NCBI GenBank assembly: GCA_965661005.1
Contig: CBFICB010000001.1
Location: 1 to 64,000 of the forward strand
Reading direction: 5' to 3'
Source of the DNA: UBA5109 sp965661005
GTDB lineage: Bacteria > Pseudomonadota > Gammaproteobacteria > Pseudomonadales > Pseudohongiellaceae
DNA: 64,000 nt
The stretch's first letter is position 1; every line of letters begins with the position of its first letter. The translations under genes were made by a program, and so were the position numbers. The notes under the pieces were generated by a model. That model was not told the origin of the DNA, did no database searches, and was given only the letters and a program-made list of their open reading frames with translations. Shown here piece by piece: positions 25,552-34,507 of this stretch.

Positions 25552-25977
25552 CTACTTAATGGGAATGGTTCGCGCTGCTGGTGCAACATTAGCTTTTGGA
25601 ATCTGCAGTGACAGTACTCCCTTGTCAAAATCCGCTTTTATCTTGGATTCATCAACATCCTTACCCAGATTAAAGCTGCGCGAATATTTTCCATAACGGC
25701 GCTCCTGGCGTAAATATTTACCCTCTTTTTTATCTTCCTTGCTTTCATCATATTCAGCTTCAATAGTCAGCATATTATTATCTATGGAAACCTTGATGTC
25801 GTCCTTATCCATGCCAGGAAAGTCCGCTTTAATAACATAGTCATCATCGTTCTCCCTGATATCGACAGCCAACCTTGAACTTTCCAGTTTCGACTCCGGA
25901 AATAAACGAAAACTTGGAAAAGAATCATCAAACAAGCTGTCAAAACCCATCAAAGAATTTTTGGGAATTAAGTTCAT
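25552..25977 (-). CDS. Small heat shock protein, Hsp20 family
   Basis: A 141-residue alpha-crystallin-type chaperone. The crystallin domain runs from about residue 38 (RLAVDIRENDDDYVIKADFPGMDKDDIKVSI) to the GVLSLQIPKA motif, with a short Arg/Ile-Pro tail (TIPIK) that would dock the IxI groove. AGGAGG lies 5 bases before ATG 25977, which I prefer over two in-frame upstream ATGs. It binds unfolding proteins without ATP. No sigma-32 promoter or thermometer hairpin is obvious. Confidence 0.9.
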   Translation of the reverse strand: MNLIPKNSLMGFDSLFDDSFPSFRLFPESKLESSRLAVDIRENDDDYVIKADFPGMDKDDIKVSIDNNMLTIEAEYDESKEDKKEGKYLRQERRYGKYSRSFNLGKDVDESKIKADFDKGVLSLQIPKANVAPAARTIPIK

Positions 25978-26126
25978 CATTACCTCCTTCATTACCTAAA
26001 TTTATTAACATACCACTTGGATAATGGAGGTAAATTATTGGCTTTCAATAATGCCAACTAAGCAAAATAAGCCGGTTTTGATATGGATCAAATGCCTTGA
26101 ACAAGGCTCCCTCAAGGATGCAAAAA

Positions 26127-27368
26127 CTATCTGTTTACGCTGTCTGGCATGGGTAATTCAGGCAGCTTTTTATCCATCAAAGTCATTGCCTGACGATAGC
26201 AGATCAGGCTTTTTTCATGCTCACCTAAATGTTCCAGCAATCTTCCTAATTCAGCGTTAATTTCCGCACTGGACTCAGTATTATTTGAAAAATGTAAGGC
26301 TGCTTCAAAATATTCCCGCCCCTTACCCCATAGCTTGTTGCGCAGACTCAGACGTCCAAGGGTTAACATGAGGTTTACATTGTTTGGCCGATCTTTTACC
26401 CATCCCTCCAGCAACAAAATTTGCTCCGCCGCCTCTGGGTTATCAATATAGCCTAATAAGCCCACCAATCTATCGCTCCATTGGTGTTTAATATATTTAG
26501 TTAATAAGCTTAAGGCTTCGGCACTGTTGCCTACTGTAAGTAGAGCTCTTAAATAAGCTTCCATAACTAATTCACGTTTTTGTAACGGCTTAGTAAAGCT
26601 ATTCCAAATAGTTTTTAGTTCATGTTGATTGGCCGCACTGGAAGTTGCTTTATGCAATCGATGAATTGCCAATTTTTCTTTTAACATTAACAATTCATCA
26701 TTGACTAGTACTTTATGTTTCTCAATTTCTGGTATTAACGCGCTCAATTGTTCCCAATCTTTTAATGAAATATAAATATCTTTAAGCAGAATCAGAACAT
26801 ATGGGCTATTCGGCTGCTCTTTCTTTATGGCAAGTAATAGCGCCAGACTTTGTTCTTCCTTGCCTGATTTGAGCTCCAGCAGGGCTTGAAAAGTTTTAAT
26901 ACCAGTCACAGGCACCATCGATTGTTGCTTGGCTTGCGACAAACAAAAGGTAAATGCAAGATGGTCATTTCGCTGAAATGCAGCATATGCTGCAGCAAGA
27001 TAGTTGACACCAGGGGTTTGAGATCTGTTGGCCGACTCTACTAAGAGTTTATATGCTTCCTGCCACTTACCTAATAAAAGATATTGCCAGCCCTGTTCAA
27101 TTTGGCGCCTTGGATTTTTTTTATTAAATAAACTGTACCAGGTATTTTTACTAAACAGTTTAACGGGATTGATTACTTTGAGCAGTTTTATTAAACCAAA
27201 AAACAAAACATAAAAAATAAGTAAGGAAATAACCGCTGCTGCTAGTGTCGCTTCAATCGAATAATCTCTGAAGGTTATGAGCACATAACCTGGGTCTTCT
27301 GTTAACAATAAAGAAAGGTAGGCGCCTGCCCCTAAAGCCACCAGAAGAATTATAAATGCCTTAACCAC
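26127..27368 (-). CDS. hemY: HemY, membrane-anchored TPR protein of heme operon
   Basis: A 413-residue protein with two N-terminal membrane segments (residues 3-22 and about 42-65), then a soluble domain of TPR-like helices (QYLLLGKWQEAYKLLVESAN; GREYFEAALHFSNN and similar). This matches proteobacterial HemY, which is not the protoporphyrinogen oxidase of the same name in Bacillus. HemY and HemX are inner-membrane proteins thought to organise early tetrapyrrole steps. It is the last gene of hemCDXY, 41 bp after hemX. Confidence 0.9.
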   Translation of the reverse strand: MVKAFIILLVALGAGAYLSLLLTEDPGYVLITFRDYSIEATLAAAVISLLIFYVLFFGLIKLLKVINPVKLFSKNTWYSLFNKKNPRRQIEQGWQYLLLGKWQEAYKLLVESANRSQTPGVNYLAAAYAAFQRNDHLAFTFCLSQAKQQSMVPVTGIKTFQALLELKSGKEEQSLALLLAIKKEQPNSPYVLILLKDIYISLKDWEQLSALIPEIEKHKVLVNDELLMLKEKLAIHRLHKATSSAANQHELKTIWNSFTKPLQKRELVMEAYLRALLTVGNSAEALSLLTKYIKHQWSDRLVGLLGYIDNPEAAEQILLLEGWVKDRPNNVNLMLTLGRLSLRNKLWGKGREYFEAALHFSNNTESSAEINAELGRLLEHLGEHEKSLICYRQAMTLMDKKLPELPMPDSVNR

Positions 27369-27409
27369 GGTTAAGTCTCTCTTTTGTAGAATAATTTATT
27401 ATTAAGAAT

Positions 27410-28471
27410 TTAATTGCGTGTATCACTATCATTGTCGTCCATTAAATTTTGTAGCATGACCTCGCTGTCACTCAATATCGGCAGTTCAAACAGGATTGTT
27501 TCATCCTGCAACTCTCGCAATGCTCTTAGTATTAAATTCTTCTCTTGCTCCTGCTCGGGTATATTCTGTTGTGCCAGCATCAGAACATTACTAATGCTGT
27601 CTTGATACACAGCTTGCCTACCTTGAAGCAAAGCAAGTTTGGCTTGCTCAATCTGCATCTGCATATCCTGTCTTAAATAAGATATTTGCTGCTTGCTTAA
27701 AGGCAGATCTATCGGCGCATCCAACCTGCGAACCGTAAAATATCGAGAAAGAAACTCTCTGACATTTTGAAAATAGCCTGATTCAATATTGCTAGTATCC
27801 GCCTCAAGGAAGGCTGAACTAGGTTCTATCGTTGTCTCTAAGCTAACACTATCCAACTGTTGTGATATATCACTCAAACGCATAAAGAAACCTTCAGTAT
27901 CAATAAGCTGAGTCCTTCCTAGTTTCTGTATGTCAGAGGCTAAGAGGTTAACAATTCTATTCAGAGCTGGATCATCAATTTGAGCAAGAATGCTTCTACT
28001 GTTTTCATATAGGACTAACGCAGCAGGGATATCATGATTTAATTCCATATACTGTTGCGCAATCCTTAGCAAAGACGATGCTTCAGCCAACTGCCAGATT
28101 CCACTAGATTGATTAGCGTTCAAGTTTAAGCGCAGGCTTACTAATTCTTCATTTAAGCTATCTAGTCTGGCGTTTTGCTGGTTGAACAATATATCCGAAC
28201 TTGCTTCAGTATTGGATAGAAAATCCAAGTCCTGTTGAATAGCTACTATTTGAGCCGCCAGACTTTCATTATCAACTAAAACCTGATTTTGCCTGAAAGT
28301 GAGCTCAGTAATTAATTCTCGTTGCTGCCAGTTAATGTAAGCTAAAGCTATGACTCCAAAAAATACTATCAACAGCACAAGCGACTTTAATATCTGAAAC
28401 ATAGCGCTTGTCTTAAGCTTGCTTTTAGCTGCTTTGGGGGATTCACTTTTTTTAGAACTTATTTCATCCAT
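27410..28471 (-). CDS. hemX: HemX, uroporphyrinogen-III C-methyltransferase-like membrane protein
   Basis: A 353-residue protein: Lys/Ser-rich cytoplasmic start, one membrane helix (ILKSLVLLIVFFGVIALAYI, about residues 28-47), then a long coiled-coil-like helical periplasmic domain with Gln-rich heptads. It matches HemX of gammaproteobacterial hem operons. Despite the common name it lacks SAM motifs, so it is unlikely to be a methyltransferase. The start overlaps the hemD stop by 8 bp. C-terminus is Asp-rich. Confidence 0.88.
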   Translation of the reverse strand: MDEISSKKSESPKAAKSKLKTSAMFQILKSLVLLIVFFGVIALAYINWQQRELITELTFRQNQVLVDNESLAAQIVAIQQDLDFLSNTEASSDILFNQQNARLDSLNEELVSLRLNLNANQSSGIWQLAEASSLLRIAQQYMELNHDIPAALVLYENSRSILAQIDDPALNRIVNLLASDIQKLGRTQLIDTEGFFMRLSDISQQLDSVSLETTIEPSSAFLEADTSNIESGYFQNVREFLSRYFTVRRLDAPIDLPLSKQQISYLRQDMQMQIEQAKLALLQGRQAVYQDSISNVLMLAQQNIPEQEQEKNLILRALRELQDETILFELPILSDSEVMLQNLMDDNDSDTRN

Positions 28472-29246
28472 TGGGCTTAGTCATCCCTGTCACTATTGAA
28501 TTATCGTCAGCGCCTTGCAACAAAGAAATAGTCTTGAATCCAATTTTATGAGCAAGCTCTTTCAGTCTGGGCGAAGAAACAAATATTGGAACGTCTCTAT
28601 ATGCTGGATAAATTTTTTCAAATAAAACGGTGAAATTGTAGATGGCTTCAGCACTGCTAAAAATAATGCCATTGGGTGTTTTGTTTTTTAATATATCTTT
28701 TAAATAGCTTTCCTTATATTCAGGCAAACTACGTTTATAAAGCTCTATATATTCTACGTCTACGCCTTTTGATCTCAATGCGTTTGCTAACAGTTCTCTG
28801 CCCCCAGTACCTCGAAATATTACCGCGCGTTTTTTTTTGCTACTTTTTGATTGTAAAACTTTTCGTATTTCGGGAAGAATCAATAAGGCTTCAGTACTCA
28901 TTGCTTTTTCAGGATAAGCGACTTCTACACCATAACTCTGTAAAACACTGGCGGTGGTTGGCCCAGGGCTAAAGTATTTTATTTCTTTAGGTAGCGAAAC
29001 AAATTGTGACTCAATAAGTTCCATACCAATTTGTGCAGCATTCGTGCTAACAAAAAATGCCATATCAAATTGATCAAGTTTTTTTATTTTTTTTGCTAAC
29101 TTTTTATCCTGTGGCAAGCTTTCTATTTTCATTAAAGGCAAATGAAAAACCCTGGCACCTTGTTGCTCCAGCATTTTGGATAAATTTTTAGCCTGACCTA
29201 CGGGGCGTGTAAGCCATAAAGTTATATTGTTCAGTGGTGAAGTCAT
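28464..29246 (-). CDS. hemD: Uroporphyrinogen-III synthase
   Basis: A 260-residue two-lobed enzyme that closes and inverts ring D of hydroxymethylbilane. Family features: LWLTRPVGQAKNLSKMLEQQGARVFHLPLMKIE at the N-terminus, DMAFFVSTNAAQIGM, the FSPGPTTASVLQSYGV hinge, RGTGGRELLANALRSKGV, and IFSSAEAIYNF in the second lobe. Sequence conservation in this family is low, but position 11 bp after hemC and before hemX confirms it. Confidence 0.93.
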   Translation of the reverse strand: MTSPLNNITLWLTRPVGQAKNLSKMLEQQGARVFHLPLMKIESLPQDKKLAKKIKKLDQFDMAFFVSTNAAQIGMELIESQFVSLPKEIKYFSPGPTTASVLQSYGVEVAYPEKAMSTEALLILPEIRKVLQSKSSKKKRAVIFRGTGGRELLANALRSKGVDVEYIELYKRSLPEYKESYLKDILKNKTPNGIIFSSAEAIYNFTVLFEKIYPAYRDVPIFVSSPRLKELAHKIGFKTISLLQGADDNSIVTGMTKPNG

Positions 29247-29257
29247 AACTATTAATG

Positions 29258-30181
29258 TTACCTAATGTCATTCAGCAAGCGTTCAGCCCCTTGCTGTAAT
29301 AAGTGCTCAGCTACCTTAACACCCAAGGCCTCAAATTCATCAGCTTTTGCTTTAAACTCAGCTCTTAAGATTTCTTTTCCATCTGTACTCCCCACAATGC
29401 CTCTTAAACTTAAAGAATCTTCAACAAGTTCAGCCAAACAAGCGATTGGCACCTGGCAGCCCCCATTCAATCTTGTATTCATAGCACGCTCGGCACCAAC
29501 ACATATAGAGCTATGACGATGCTCCAAAACATCCAAATAGCCCAAAACCCTTTGGTCATCAATCCGGCTTTCAATGCCTATCGCGCCCTGCCCGCCAGCT
29601 GGTAAACAGATTGAAGGTTCTAGATATGCTTGAATACGATCTCTCATACCAAGCCTTAAGAGTCCCGCCGCTGCTAAAATAATTGCATCATATTCACCTT
29701 CATCAAGTTTCCTGAGTCTGGTATTTACATTACCGCGCAAATCCTTAATTTGAATGTCCGGTCTGGCTGCTCGCAATTGGCATTGGCGTCGCAAGCTTGA
29801 AGTCCCAACTATTGCGCCATTGGGTAGCGCTTCAAAGCTGCTGTAATCATTTGAAACAAAGGCATCGCGATAATCCTCCCGTTCACAAATTACGGCCAGG
29901 CTTAAACCGTCAGGAAACTCCATAGGCACATCTTTCATAGAATGCACAGCTATATCAGCTTTATCCTCCAGAATGGCTAGTTCCAGCTCTTTGAGAAACA
30001 GCCCTTTTCCACCAATTTTTGACAAAGGCGATTCAAGTATTTGATCGCCTCTGGTTGTCATGGGGAGCAACTTGGTTTTAAGACCTGGATGTTTTAGTTC
30101 CAGTTCTGCTTTCACGTGCTCGGCTTGCCAGAGCGCAAGAGGGCTTTGTCGGGTTGCTATGCGAATTAGATCTTTATTCAT
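29258..30181 (-). CDS. hemC: Porphobilinogen deaminase (hydroxymethylbilane synthase)
   Basis: A 307-residue enzyme that links four porphobilinogens on a dipyrromethane cofactor. The cofactor-binding Cys lies in NTRLNGGCQVPIA, and the substrate-binding arginines are in GTSSLRRQCQLRAARPD and DLRGNVNTRLRKLD. Asp in the VHSMKDVPMEFP stretch is the catalytic acid. It heads the hemCDXY operon and is divergent from argH, with a shared promoter region of about 110 bp. Confidence 0.96.
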   Translation of the reverse strand: MNKDLIRIATRQSPLALWQAEHVKAELELKHPGLKTKLLPMTTRGDQILESPLSKIGGKGLFLKELELAILEDKADIAVHSMKDVPMEFPDGLSLAVICEREDYRDAFVSNDYSSFEALPNGAIVGTSSLRRQCQLRAARPDIQIKDLRGNVNTRLRKLDEGEYDAIILAAAGLLRLGMRDRIQAYLEPSICLPAGGQGAIGIESRIDDQRVLGYLDVLEHRHSSICVGAERAMNTRLNGGCQVPIACLAELVEDSLSLRGIVGSTDGKEILRAEFKAKADEFEALGVKVAEHLLQQGAERLLNDIR

Positions 30182-30293
30182 ATATTAGGCATTTTACTTT
30201 ATCCCATGCCTTAAACCAGCTTCTATATCACTCAATCCTCCTATATTGCTATAATTCGCGCCCACTAGCATTAAAGAATCCAACTTTTTAGAA

Positions 30294-31688
30294 ATGAGTG
30301 AAGAGAAAACCAACAAGAGTAAGCTATGGGGCGGCAGGTTTACTGAAGCTACTGATGCTTTTGTCCAACGATTCACAGCCTCTGTTGAATTCGATAAACG
30401 CTTGTATAAAGCCGATATTGAAGGCTCTGTGGCGCATGCAACAATGCTGGAAAAAGCCGGCATTCTCAACTCAGACGAAAAATCTCAAATCATCAATGGT
30501 CTGCATGAAATTCAGCAGGATATTGAGTCGGGTTCTTTCAACTGGTCGATTGAGTTAGAAGATGTTCATATGAATATTGAAGCCGCTCTCACCTCGAAGA
30601 TTGGTGATACCGGTAAGAAATTACATACTGGACGCTCAAGGAATGATCAGGTAGCAACTGACATCAGACTTTATGTGCGCGAAGAAATCGACCACATTAG
30701 TTTGCTCGTTAGAGCGCTGCAAGAAGGCATATTAAATCTAGCTGAACAGAATGTAGATACCATCATGCCTGGTTTTACTCATCTGCAAACGGCCCAACCG
30801 ATAACTTTTGGTCATCATTTAATGGCCTGGTTCGAAATGCTGCAGCGAGATTATGAGCGACTGCAAGATTGCCGTAAAAGAGTCAATATTTCACCACTTG
30901 GATCAGCTGCGCTTGCTGGAACTACCTATCCAATCGATCGTGAATTAACGGCCTCCTTGCTTGGTTTTGAAAAAGCCTCAAATAATTCACTGGATTCGGT
31001 GAGTGACCGAGATTTTGCTATTGAACTAAGTGCTGCTGCCAGTTTGATTATGATGCACCTTTCACGATTCTCCGAAGAACTAGTGCTGTGGACTTCATCA
31101 CAATTTAATTTTATAGACCTGCCGGACAGATTTTGTACTGGCTCATCGATCATGCCACAAAAGAAAAACCCTGATGTACCTGAATTAATCCGAGGTAAGA
31201 GTGGCAGAGTATTTGGACATCTGGTGTCTTTATTAACCCTAATGAAATCGCAGCCTTTAGCGTATAACAAGGATAATCAAGAAGATAAAGAGCCTCTGTT
31301 TGACACTTTGGATACGCTTAAAGATAGCCTCACCGCATATGCAGACATGGTGCCAGCTATAAAAGCAAAAAAAGAAAATATGCAGCTTGCGGCAACGCAG
31401 GGTTTTGCAACGGCTACTGATCTTGCAGACTACCTGGTAAAAAAAGGCATGCCTTTTAGAGATGCTCATGAAGTAGTTGGTAAAGCTGTGGCTTTTTGTA
31501 TTGATGTTGGTAAGGGCCTGAATGAGCTTGCACTTGAAGAACTAAAAAGTTTTTCTGATTCAATTGCTGAAGACGTTTTTGAAGTGCTGACTCTAGAAGG
31601 TTCCGTCAATTCCAGAAAACATATTGGAGGAACAGCCCCTGCCCAAGTAAAAGCCGCAATAGCCAACGCACGGGCTTTGATAACCTAG
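30294..31688 (+). CDS. argH: Argininosuccinate lyase
   Basis: A 464-residue fumarase/aspartase superfamily enzyme, the last step of arginine synthesis. MSEEKTNKSKLWGGRFTEATDAFVQRF is the usual start; LHTGRSRNDQVATDIRLYVR contains the conserved substrate-binding stretch; TGSSIMPQKKNPDVPELIRGK is the superfamily signature with the catalytic Ser. The divergent hemC-argH arrangement occurs in Pseudomonas-like genomes. argE and argA of the same pathway lie near the right end of the window. Confidence 0.96.
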   Translation: MSEEKTNKSKLWGGRFTEATDAFVQRFTASVEFDKRLYKADIEGSVAHATMLEKAGILNSDEKSQIINGLHEIQQDIESGSFNWSIELEDVHMNIEAALTSKIGDTGKKLHTGRSRNDQVATDIRLYVREEIDHISLLVRALQEGILNLAEQNVDTIMPGFTHLQTAQPITFGHHLMAWFEMLQRDYERLQDCRKRVNISPLGSAALAGTTYPIDRELTASLLGFEKASNNSLDSVSDRDFAIELSAAASLIMMHLSRFSEELVLWTSSQFNFIDLPDRFCTGSSIMPQKKNPDVPELIRGKSGRVFGHLVSLLTLMKSQPLAYNKDNQEDKEPLFDTLDTLKDSLTAYADMVPAIKAKKENMQLAATQGFATATDLADYLVKKGMPFRDAHEVVGKAVAFCIDVGKGLNELALEELKSFSDSIAEDVFEVLTLEGSVNSRKHIGGTAPAQVKAAIANARALIT

Positions 31689-31786
31689 TCTCAATACAGC
31701 CAATTAACGCTAGACGCTGCCAATTTAGGTGTTTATTCTAGTTCTCAGTAAATTTTACCAAATATCGTTGTAAACTTGGAGGGCTT

Positions 31787-32383
31787 ATGAGCATCACTAG
31801 CATCATCATTTTGATTATCCTGGCTGTGATCATTTTCATCACCATTGGCATCTACAATAGGTTAGTCACACTGAAAAACCGTTTTGAAAATGCCTTTTCG
31901 CAAATTGAAGTTCAGCTCAAACGCCGCTACGACCTTATTCCCAATCTGGTAGAAACGGCTAAAGCCTATATTTCACATGAACGTGAAACATTGGAAGCAG
32001 TCATTCAAGCTCGTAATCAGGCCATGCAAGGTCTTGAGGCAGCATCTGCTAGCCCCGGCAGCCCAGCTGCAATGCTGGATTTAAGCCAGGCCGAAGGTTT
32101 ACTCACAGGAGCATTGGGGAAATTAAATGTTGTTGTCGAGGCCTATCCTGACCTGAAAGCCAATCAAAACATGATGCAGCTTTCCGAAGAACTCACTAGT
32201 ACCGAGAACAAGGTGGCTTTTTCGAGACAGGCATTCAACGATGCTGTAACCCTGTATAACACCTATAAGCAAACATTCCCGCCTGTCGCTCTTGCTGGCT
32301 TTTTTGGACATAGTGAAGATGCTAGTTTACTGGAATACGAGGATGCTGAGGCAATGCAAGAAGCACCAAAAGTTTCTTTTTAG
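31787..32383 (+). CDS. LemA family membrane-anchored protein
   Basis: A 198-residue protein: one N-terminal membrane helix (SIIILIILAVIIFITIGIY), then YNRLVTLKNRFENAFSQIEVQLKRRYDLIPNLVET, the LemA signature, and helical repeats ending in a short unusual tail. A strong GGAGGG precedes ATG 31787. The family role is uncertain; it often sits beside an M48 peptidase, as here, and may present or protect membrane substrates. Confidence 0.88.
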   Translation: MSITSIIILIILAVIIFITIGIYNRLVTLKNRFENAFSQIEVQLKRRYDLIPNLVETAKAYISHERETLEAVIQARNQAMQGLEAASASPGSPAAMLDLSQAEGLLTGALGKLNVVVEAYPDLKANQNMMQLSEELTSTENKVAFSRQAFNDAVTLYNTYKQTFPPVALAGFFGHSEDASLLEYEDAEAMQEAPKVSF

Positions 32384-32427
32384 GATTTTAGAATACTTAT
32401 ATAGGTTATTAAAAAGCACAATTCAGC

Positions 32428-34320
32428 GTGAATTTTTTTGCCCACCAAGATCGCGCCAGAAACACGACTAGAAAACTGGTGTTTTTGTTTGGCTGCGCAG
32501 TCATTAGCCTCATTATCATCACCTCCCTGCTCATAATATTTACTATTGGTTTTACTGAAAGCACATCTAGCGAAATTAATTTTGATGCGGCCATGCTTAA
32601 ATCTGATGTATTTCTTTTAGTCAGTTTAGGTGTTATCACAGTTGTCACTCTGGGATCTTTATTCCGGCTAGCGCAGTTGCGAGGCGGGGGTAAAGTAGTA
32701 GCTGAGGCAATGGGCGGCCATTTGCTTAACACAGGCACTCGAGATGCAGATGAAAGAAAAATTCTGAATGTTGTAGAAGAAATAGCGATTGCCTCAGGCA
32801 CACCAGTGCCCCCCGTCTATTTGATGGAAGATCCTGCCATTAATGCTTTTGCAGCAGGCTATAAAGCACAGGATGCGGTTATAGGTATTACACGTGGCTG
32901 TATCCATCAACTGGATCGTGATGAGCTACAAGGTGTCATTGCGCACGAATTCAGCCATATTTTTAATGGGGATATGAGGCTGAATATCCGCCTGATGGGC
33001 CTGCTATACGGCATCATGGTGATTGGACTAATTGGCTATTACATCGTGCGGGGTAGTGTTTATCGTCGACATAGTGCTCGTTCCAACAAAAAAGGAGGCG
33101 GGATCGTTGTTCTCGGTATTGGCTTGTTGGTGGTTGGCTATGGTGGTACTTTTTTTGGCAATATCATCAAAGCTGCTGTAAGTAGACAGCGTGAATATTT
33201 AGCTGATGCCTCAGCCGTTCAGTTTACCCGTAACCCCGATGGTATAGCTGGTGCTCTTAAAAAAATAGGTGGCTACAAAGAAGGTTCAAATATCAAAAGT
33301 GCCGATGCTTCTGAAATCAGTCATATGCTTTTTAGTCAGGGATTAAAAACCAGCTTTACTGGCCTGTTCGCAACCCATCCTCCATTAGCAGATCGAATCG
33401 CCAGAATTGATCCATACTGGAAAGGTGAGTTCATTGAAGGTACAAGTACTGCAAGATCAGTAAATACGAACGATCAAATCTCCGGATTTAATGGCGCGAA
33501 TACGCCTAGATCTGCAATAGACTCAATTGGCGAGCCGGGTTCTGAACATATAGACATGGCCGTCAATAATATAAGCTTGCTGCCTGAAGAGATTACTCAG
33601 GATGCTCACAGTTCTTTTGGTGCATGCATGCTGATATATTGCCTTTTGATGGAACTTTCTTCGCCATCCACTGAAAAAAAACAATTAGCCATTCTTGAGA
33701 ATGGGTTGAGCTCACAACAATACTCCAGTCTGAAGGCTATTCGAACGAAAGTTAGTTGGGTCAACAGAGATCTGTTTTTAACTATAATTGACCTGAGTCT
33801 ACCGGCTTTAAAACAGCTTTCCCCTGCCCAATATCGAACCTTTATGAGCCATCTCAGCCAACTTATCGTCGCTGATGAAGATATCTCGGTTTTTGAATGG
33901 TGCCTATTTAAAATATTGCGCTATAACCTTGACCCAGACCCTCAAGTAAACAAAAAGAGCATTGATCTCAATTCAGCAGGATGGGCATGTGAAGCCCTGT
34001 TATCAGTACTGAGTCTTATTGGCAATTCTGATGAAGCAGAGGCGGAAGCCGCTTTCAATAATTCCCTCAAGCAACTGGATATGGAAAAGACCTTGTCTTT
34101 CAAATACACGTTAAAGGATGATACTGAAGTTCTGGAAAAAGCGACTGACCTCTTAAAAAACTTAAAGCCATTACAAAAACCCAGATTATTGAAAGCCATG
34201 GCCGCCTGTATTAATGCTGATGGTATTGTTACCTCAGAAGAAGCAGAATTACTTAGAGCAGTTGCCTCCTTGTTAGATTGCCCTATACCTCCTTTACTAA
34301 ACCAGCAAAAATTTATTTAA
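32428..34320 (+). CDS. M48-family membrane metalloprotease with C-terminal TerB-like extension
   Basis: A 630-residue protein. Two N-terminal membrane segments (about residues 14-40 and 53-75), the zinc motif HEFSH (173-177, GVIAHEFSHIFNGD), two further hydrophobic segments, and the third ligand region REYLADASAVQFTRNPDG. This core resembles HtpX-like proteases. After residue 340 comes a long helical extension ending in ACINADGIVTSEEAELLRAVASLL, which looks like a TerB-type helical domain. It follows lemA by 44 bp. Start GTG 32428 has no clear ribosome-binding site, so the first residues are uncertain. Likely an envelope quality-control enzyme; substrate unknown. Confidence 0.82.
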   Translation: MNFFAHQDRARNTTRKLVFLFGCAVISLIIITSLLIIFTIGFTESTSSEINFDAAMLKSDVFLLVSLGVITVVTLGSLFRLAQLRGGGKVVAEAMGGHLLNTGTRDADERKILNVVEEIAIASGTPVPPVYLMEDPAINAFAAGYKAQDAVIGITRGCIHQLDRDELQGVIAHEFSHIFNGDMRLNIRLMGLLYGIMVIGLIGYYIVRGSVYRRHSARSNKKGGGIVVLGIGLLVVGYGGTFFGNIIKAAVSRQREYLADASAVQFTRNPDGIAGALKKIGGYKEGSNIKSADASEISHMLFSQGLKTSFTGLFATHPPLADRIARIDPYWKGEFIEGTSTARSVNTNDQISGFNGANTPRSAIDSIGEPGSEHIDMAVNNISLLPEEITQDAHSSFGACMLIYCLLMELSSPSTEKKQLAILENGLSSQQYSSLKAIRTKVSWVNRDLFLTIIDLSLPALKQLSPAQYRTFMSHLSQLIVADEDISVFEWCLFKILRYNLDPDPQVNKKSIDLNSAGWACEALLSVLSLIGNSDEAEAEAAFNNSLKQLDMEKTLSFKYTLKDDTEVLEKATDLLKNLKPLQKPRLLKAMAACINADGIVTSEEAELLRAVASLLDCPIPPLLNQQKFI

Positions 34321-34367
34321 GGCAGTATAATTAGTGCTTTACGTACTCTTAAGCACAACTCGAAGCC

Positions 34368-34502
34368 ATGAAAAAAGCAATTTTAATGCTGCTGATAGCT
34401 TGTTTAATTTGCGCTTGTGGACAAAAAGGGCCACTGGTACCCCCTGAAGTAATGCTTTTAGAGGCTAACATGCCCGGAATAACAGACATCTTCTCGAGTT
34501 AA
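34368..34502 (+). CDS. lptM: LptM/YifL-type small lipoprotein
   Basis: A 44-residue protein: hydrophobic signal, lipobox ICAC, then CGQKGPLVPP. That CGQKGPL(Y)xP start is the hallmark of LptM (YifL), which in E. coli helps assemble the LptD/E lipopolysaccharide translocon in the outer membrane. The remainder, to IFSS, is variable in the family. It precedes lysA by 5 bp and dapF follows, the common order. The ribosome-binding site is weak (CGAAG). Confidence 0.88.
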   Translation: MKKAILMLLIACLICACGQKGPLVPPEVMLLEANMPGITDIFSS

Positions 34503-34507
34503 TTTTA

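Noticed and set aside
26024..26260. 78-codon plus-strand frame next to hsp20
   Set aside because: It overlaps the hemY 3' end on the other strand and shows no family features.
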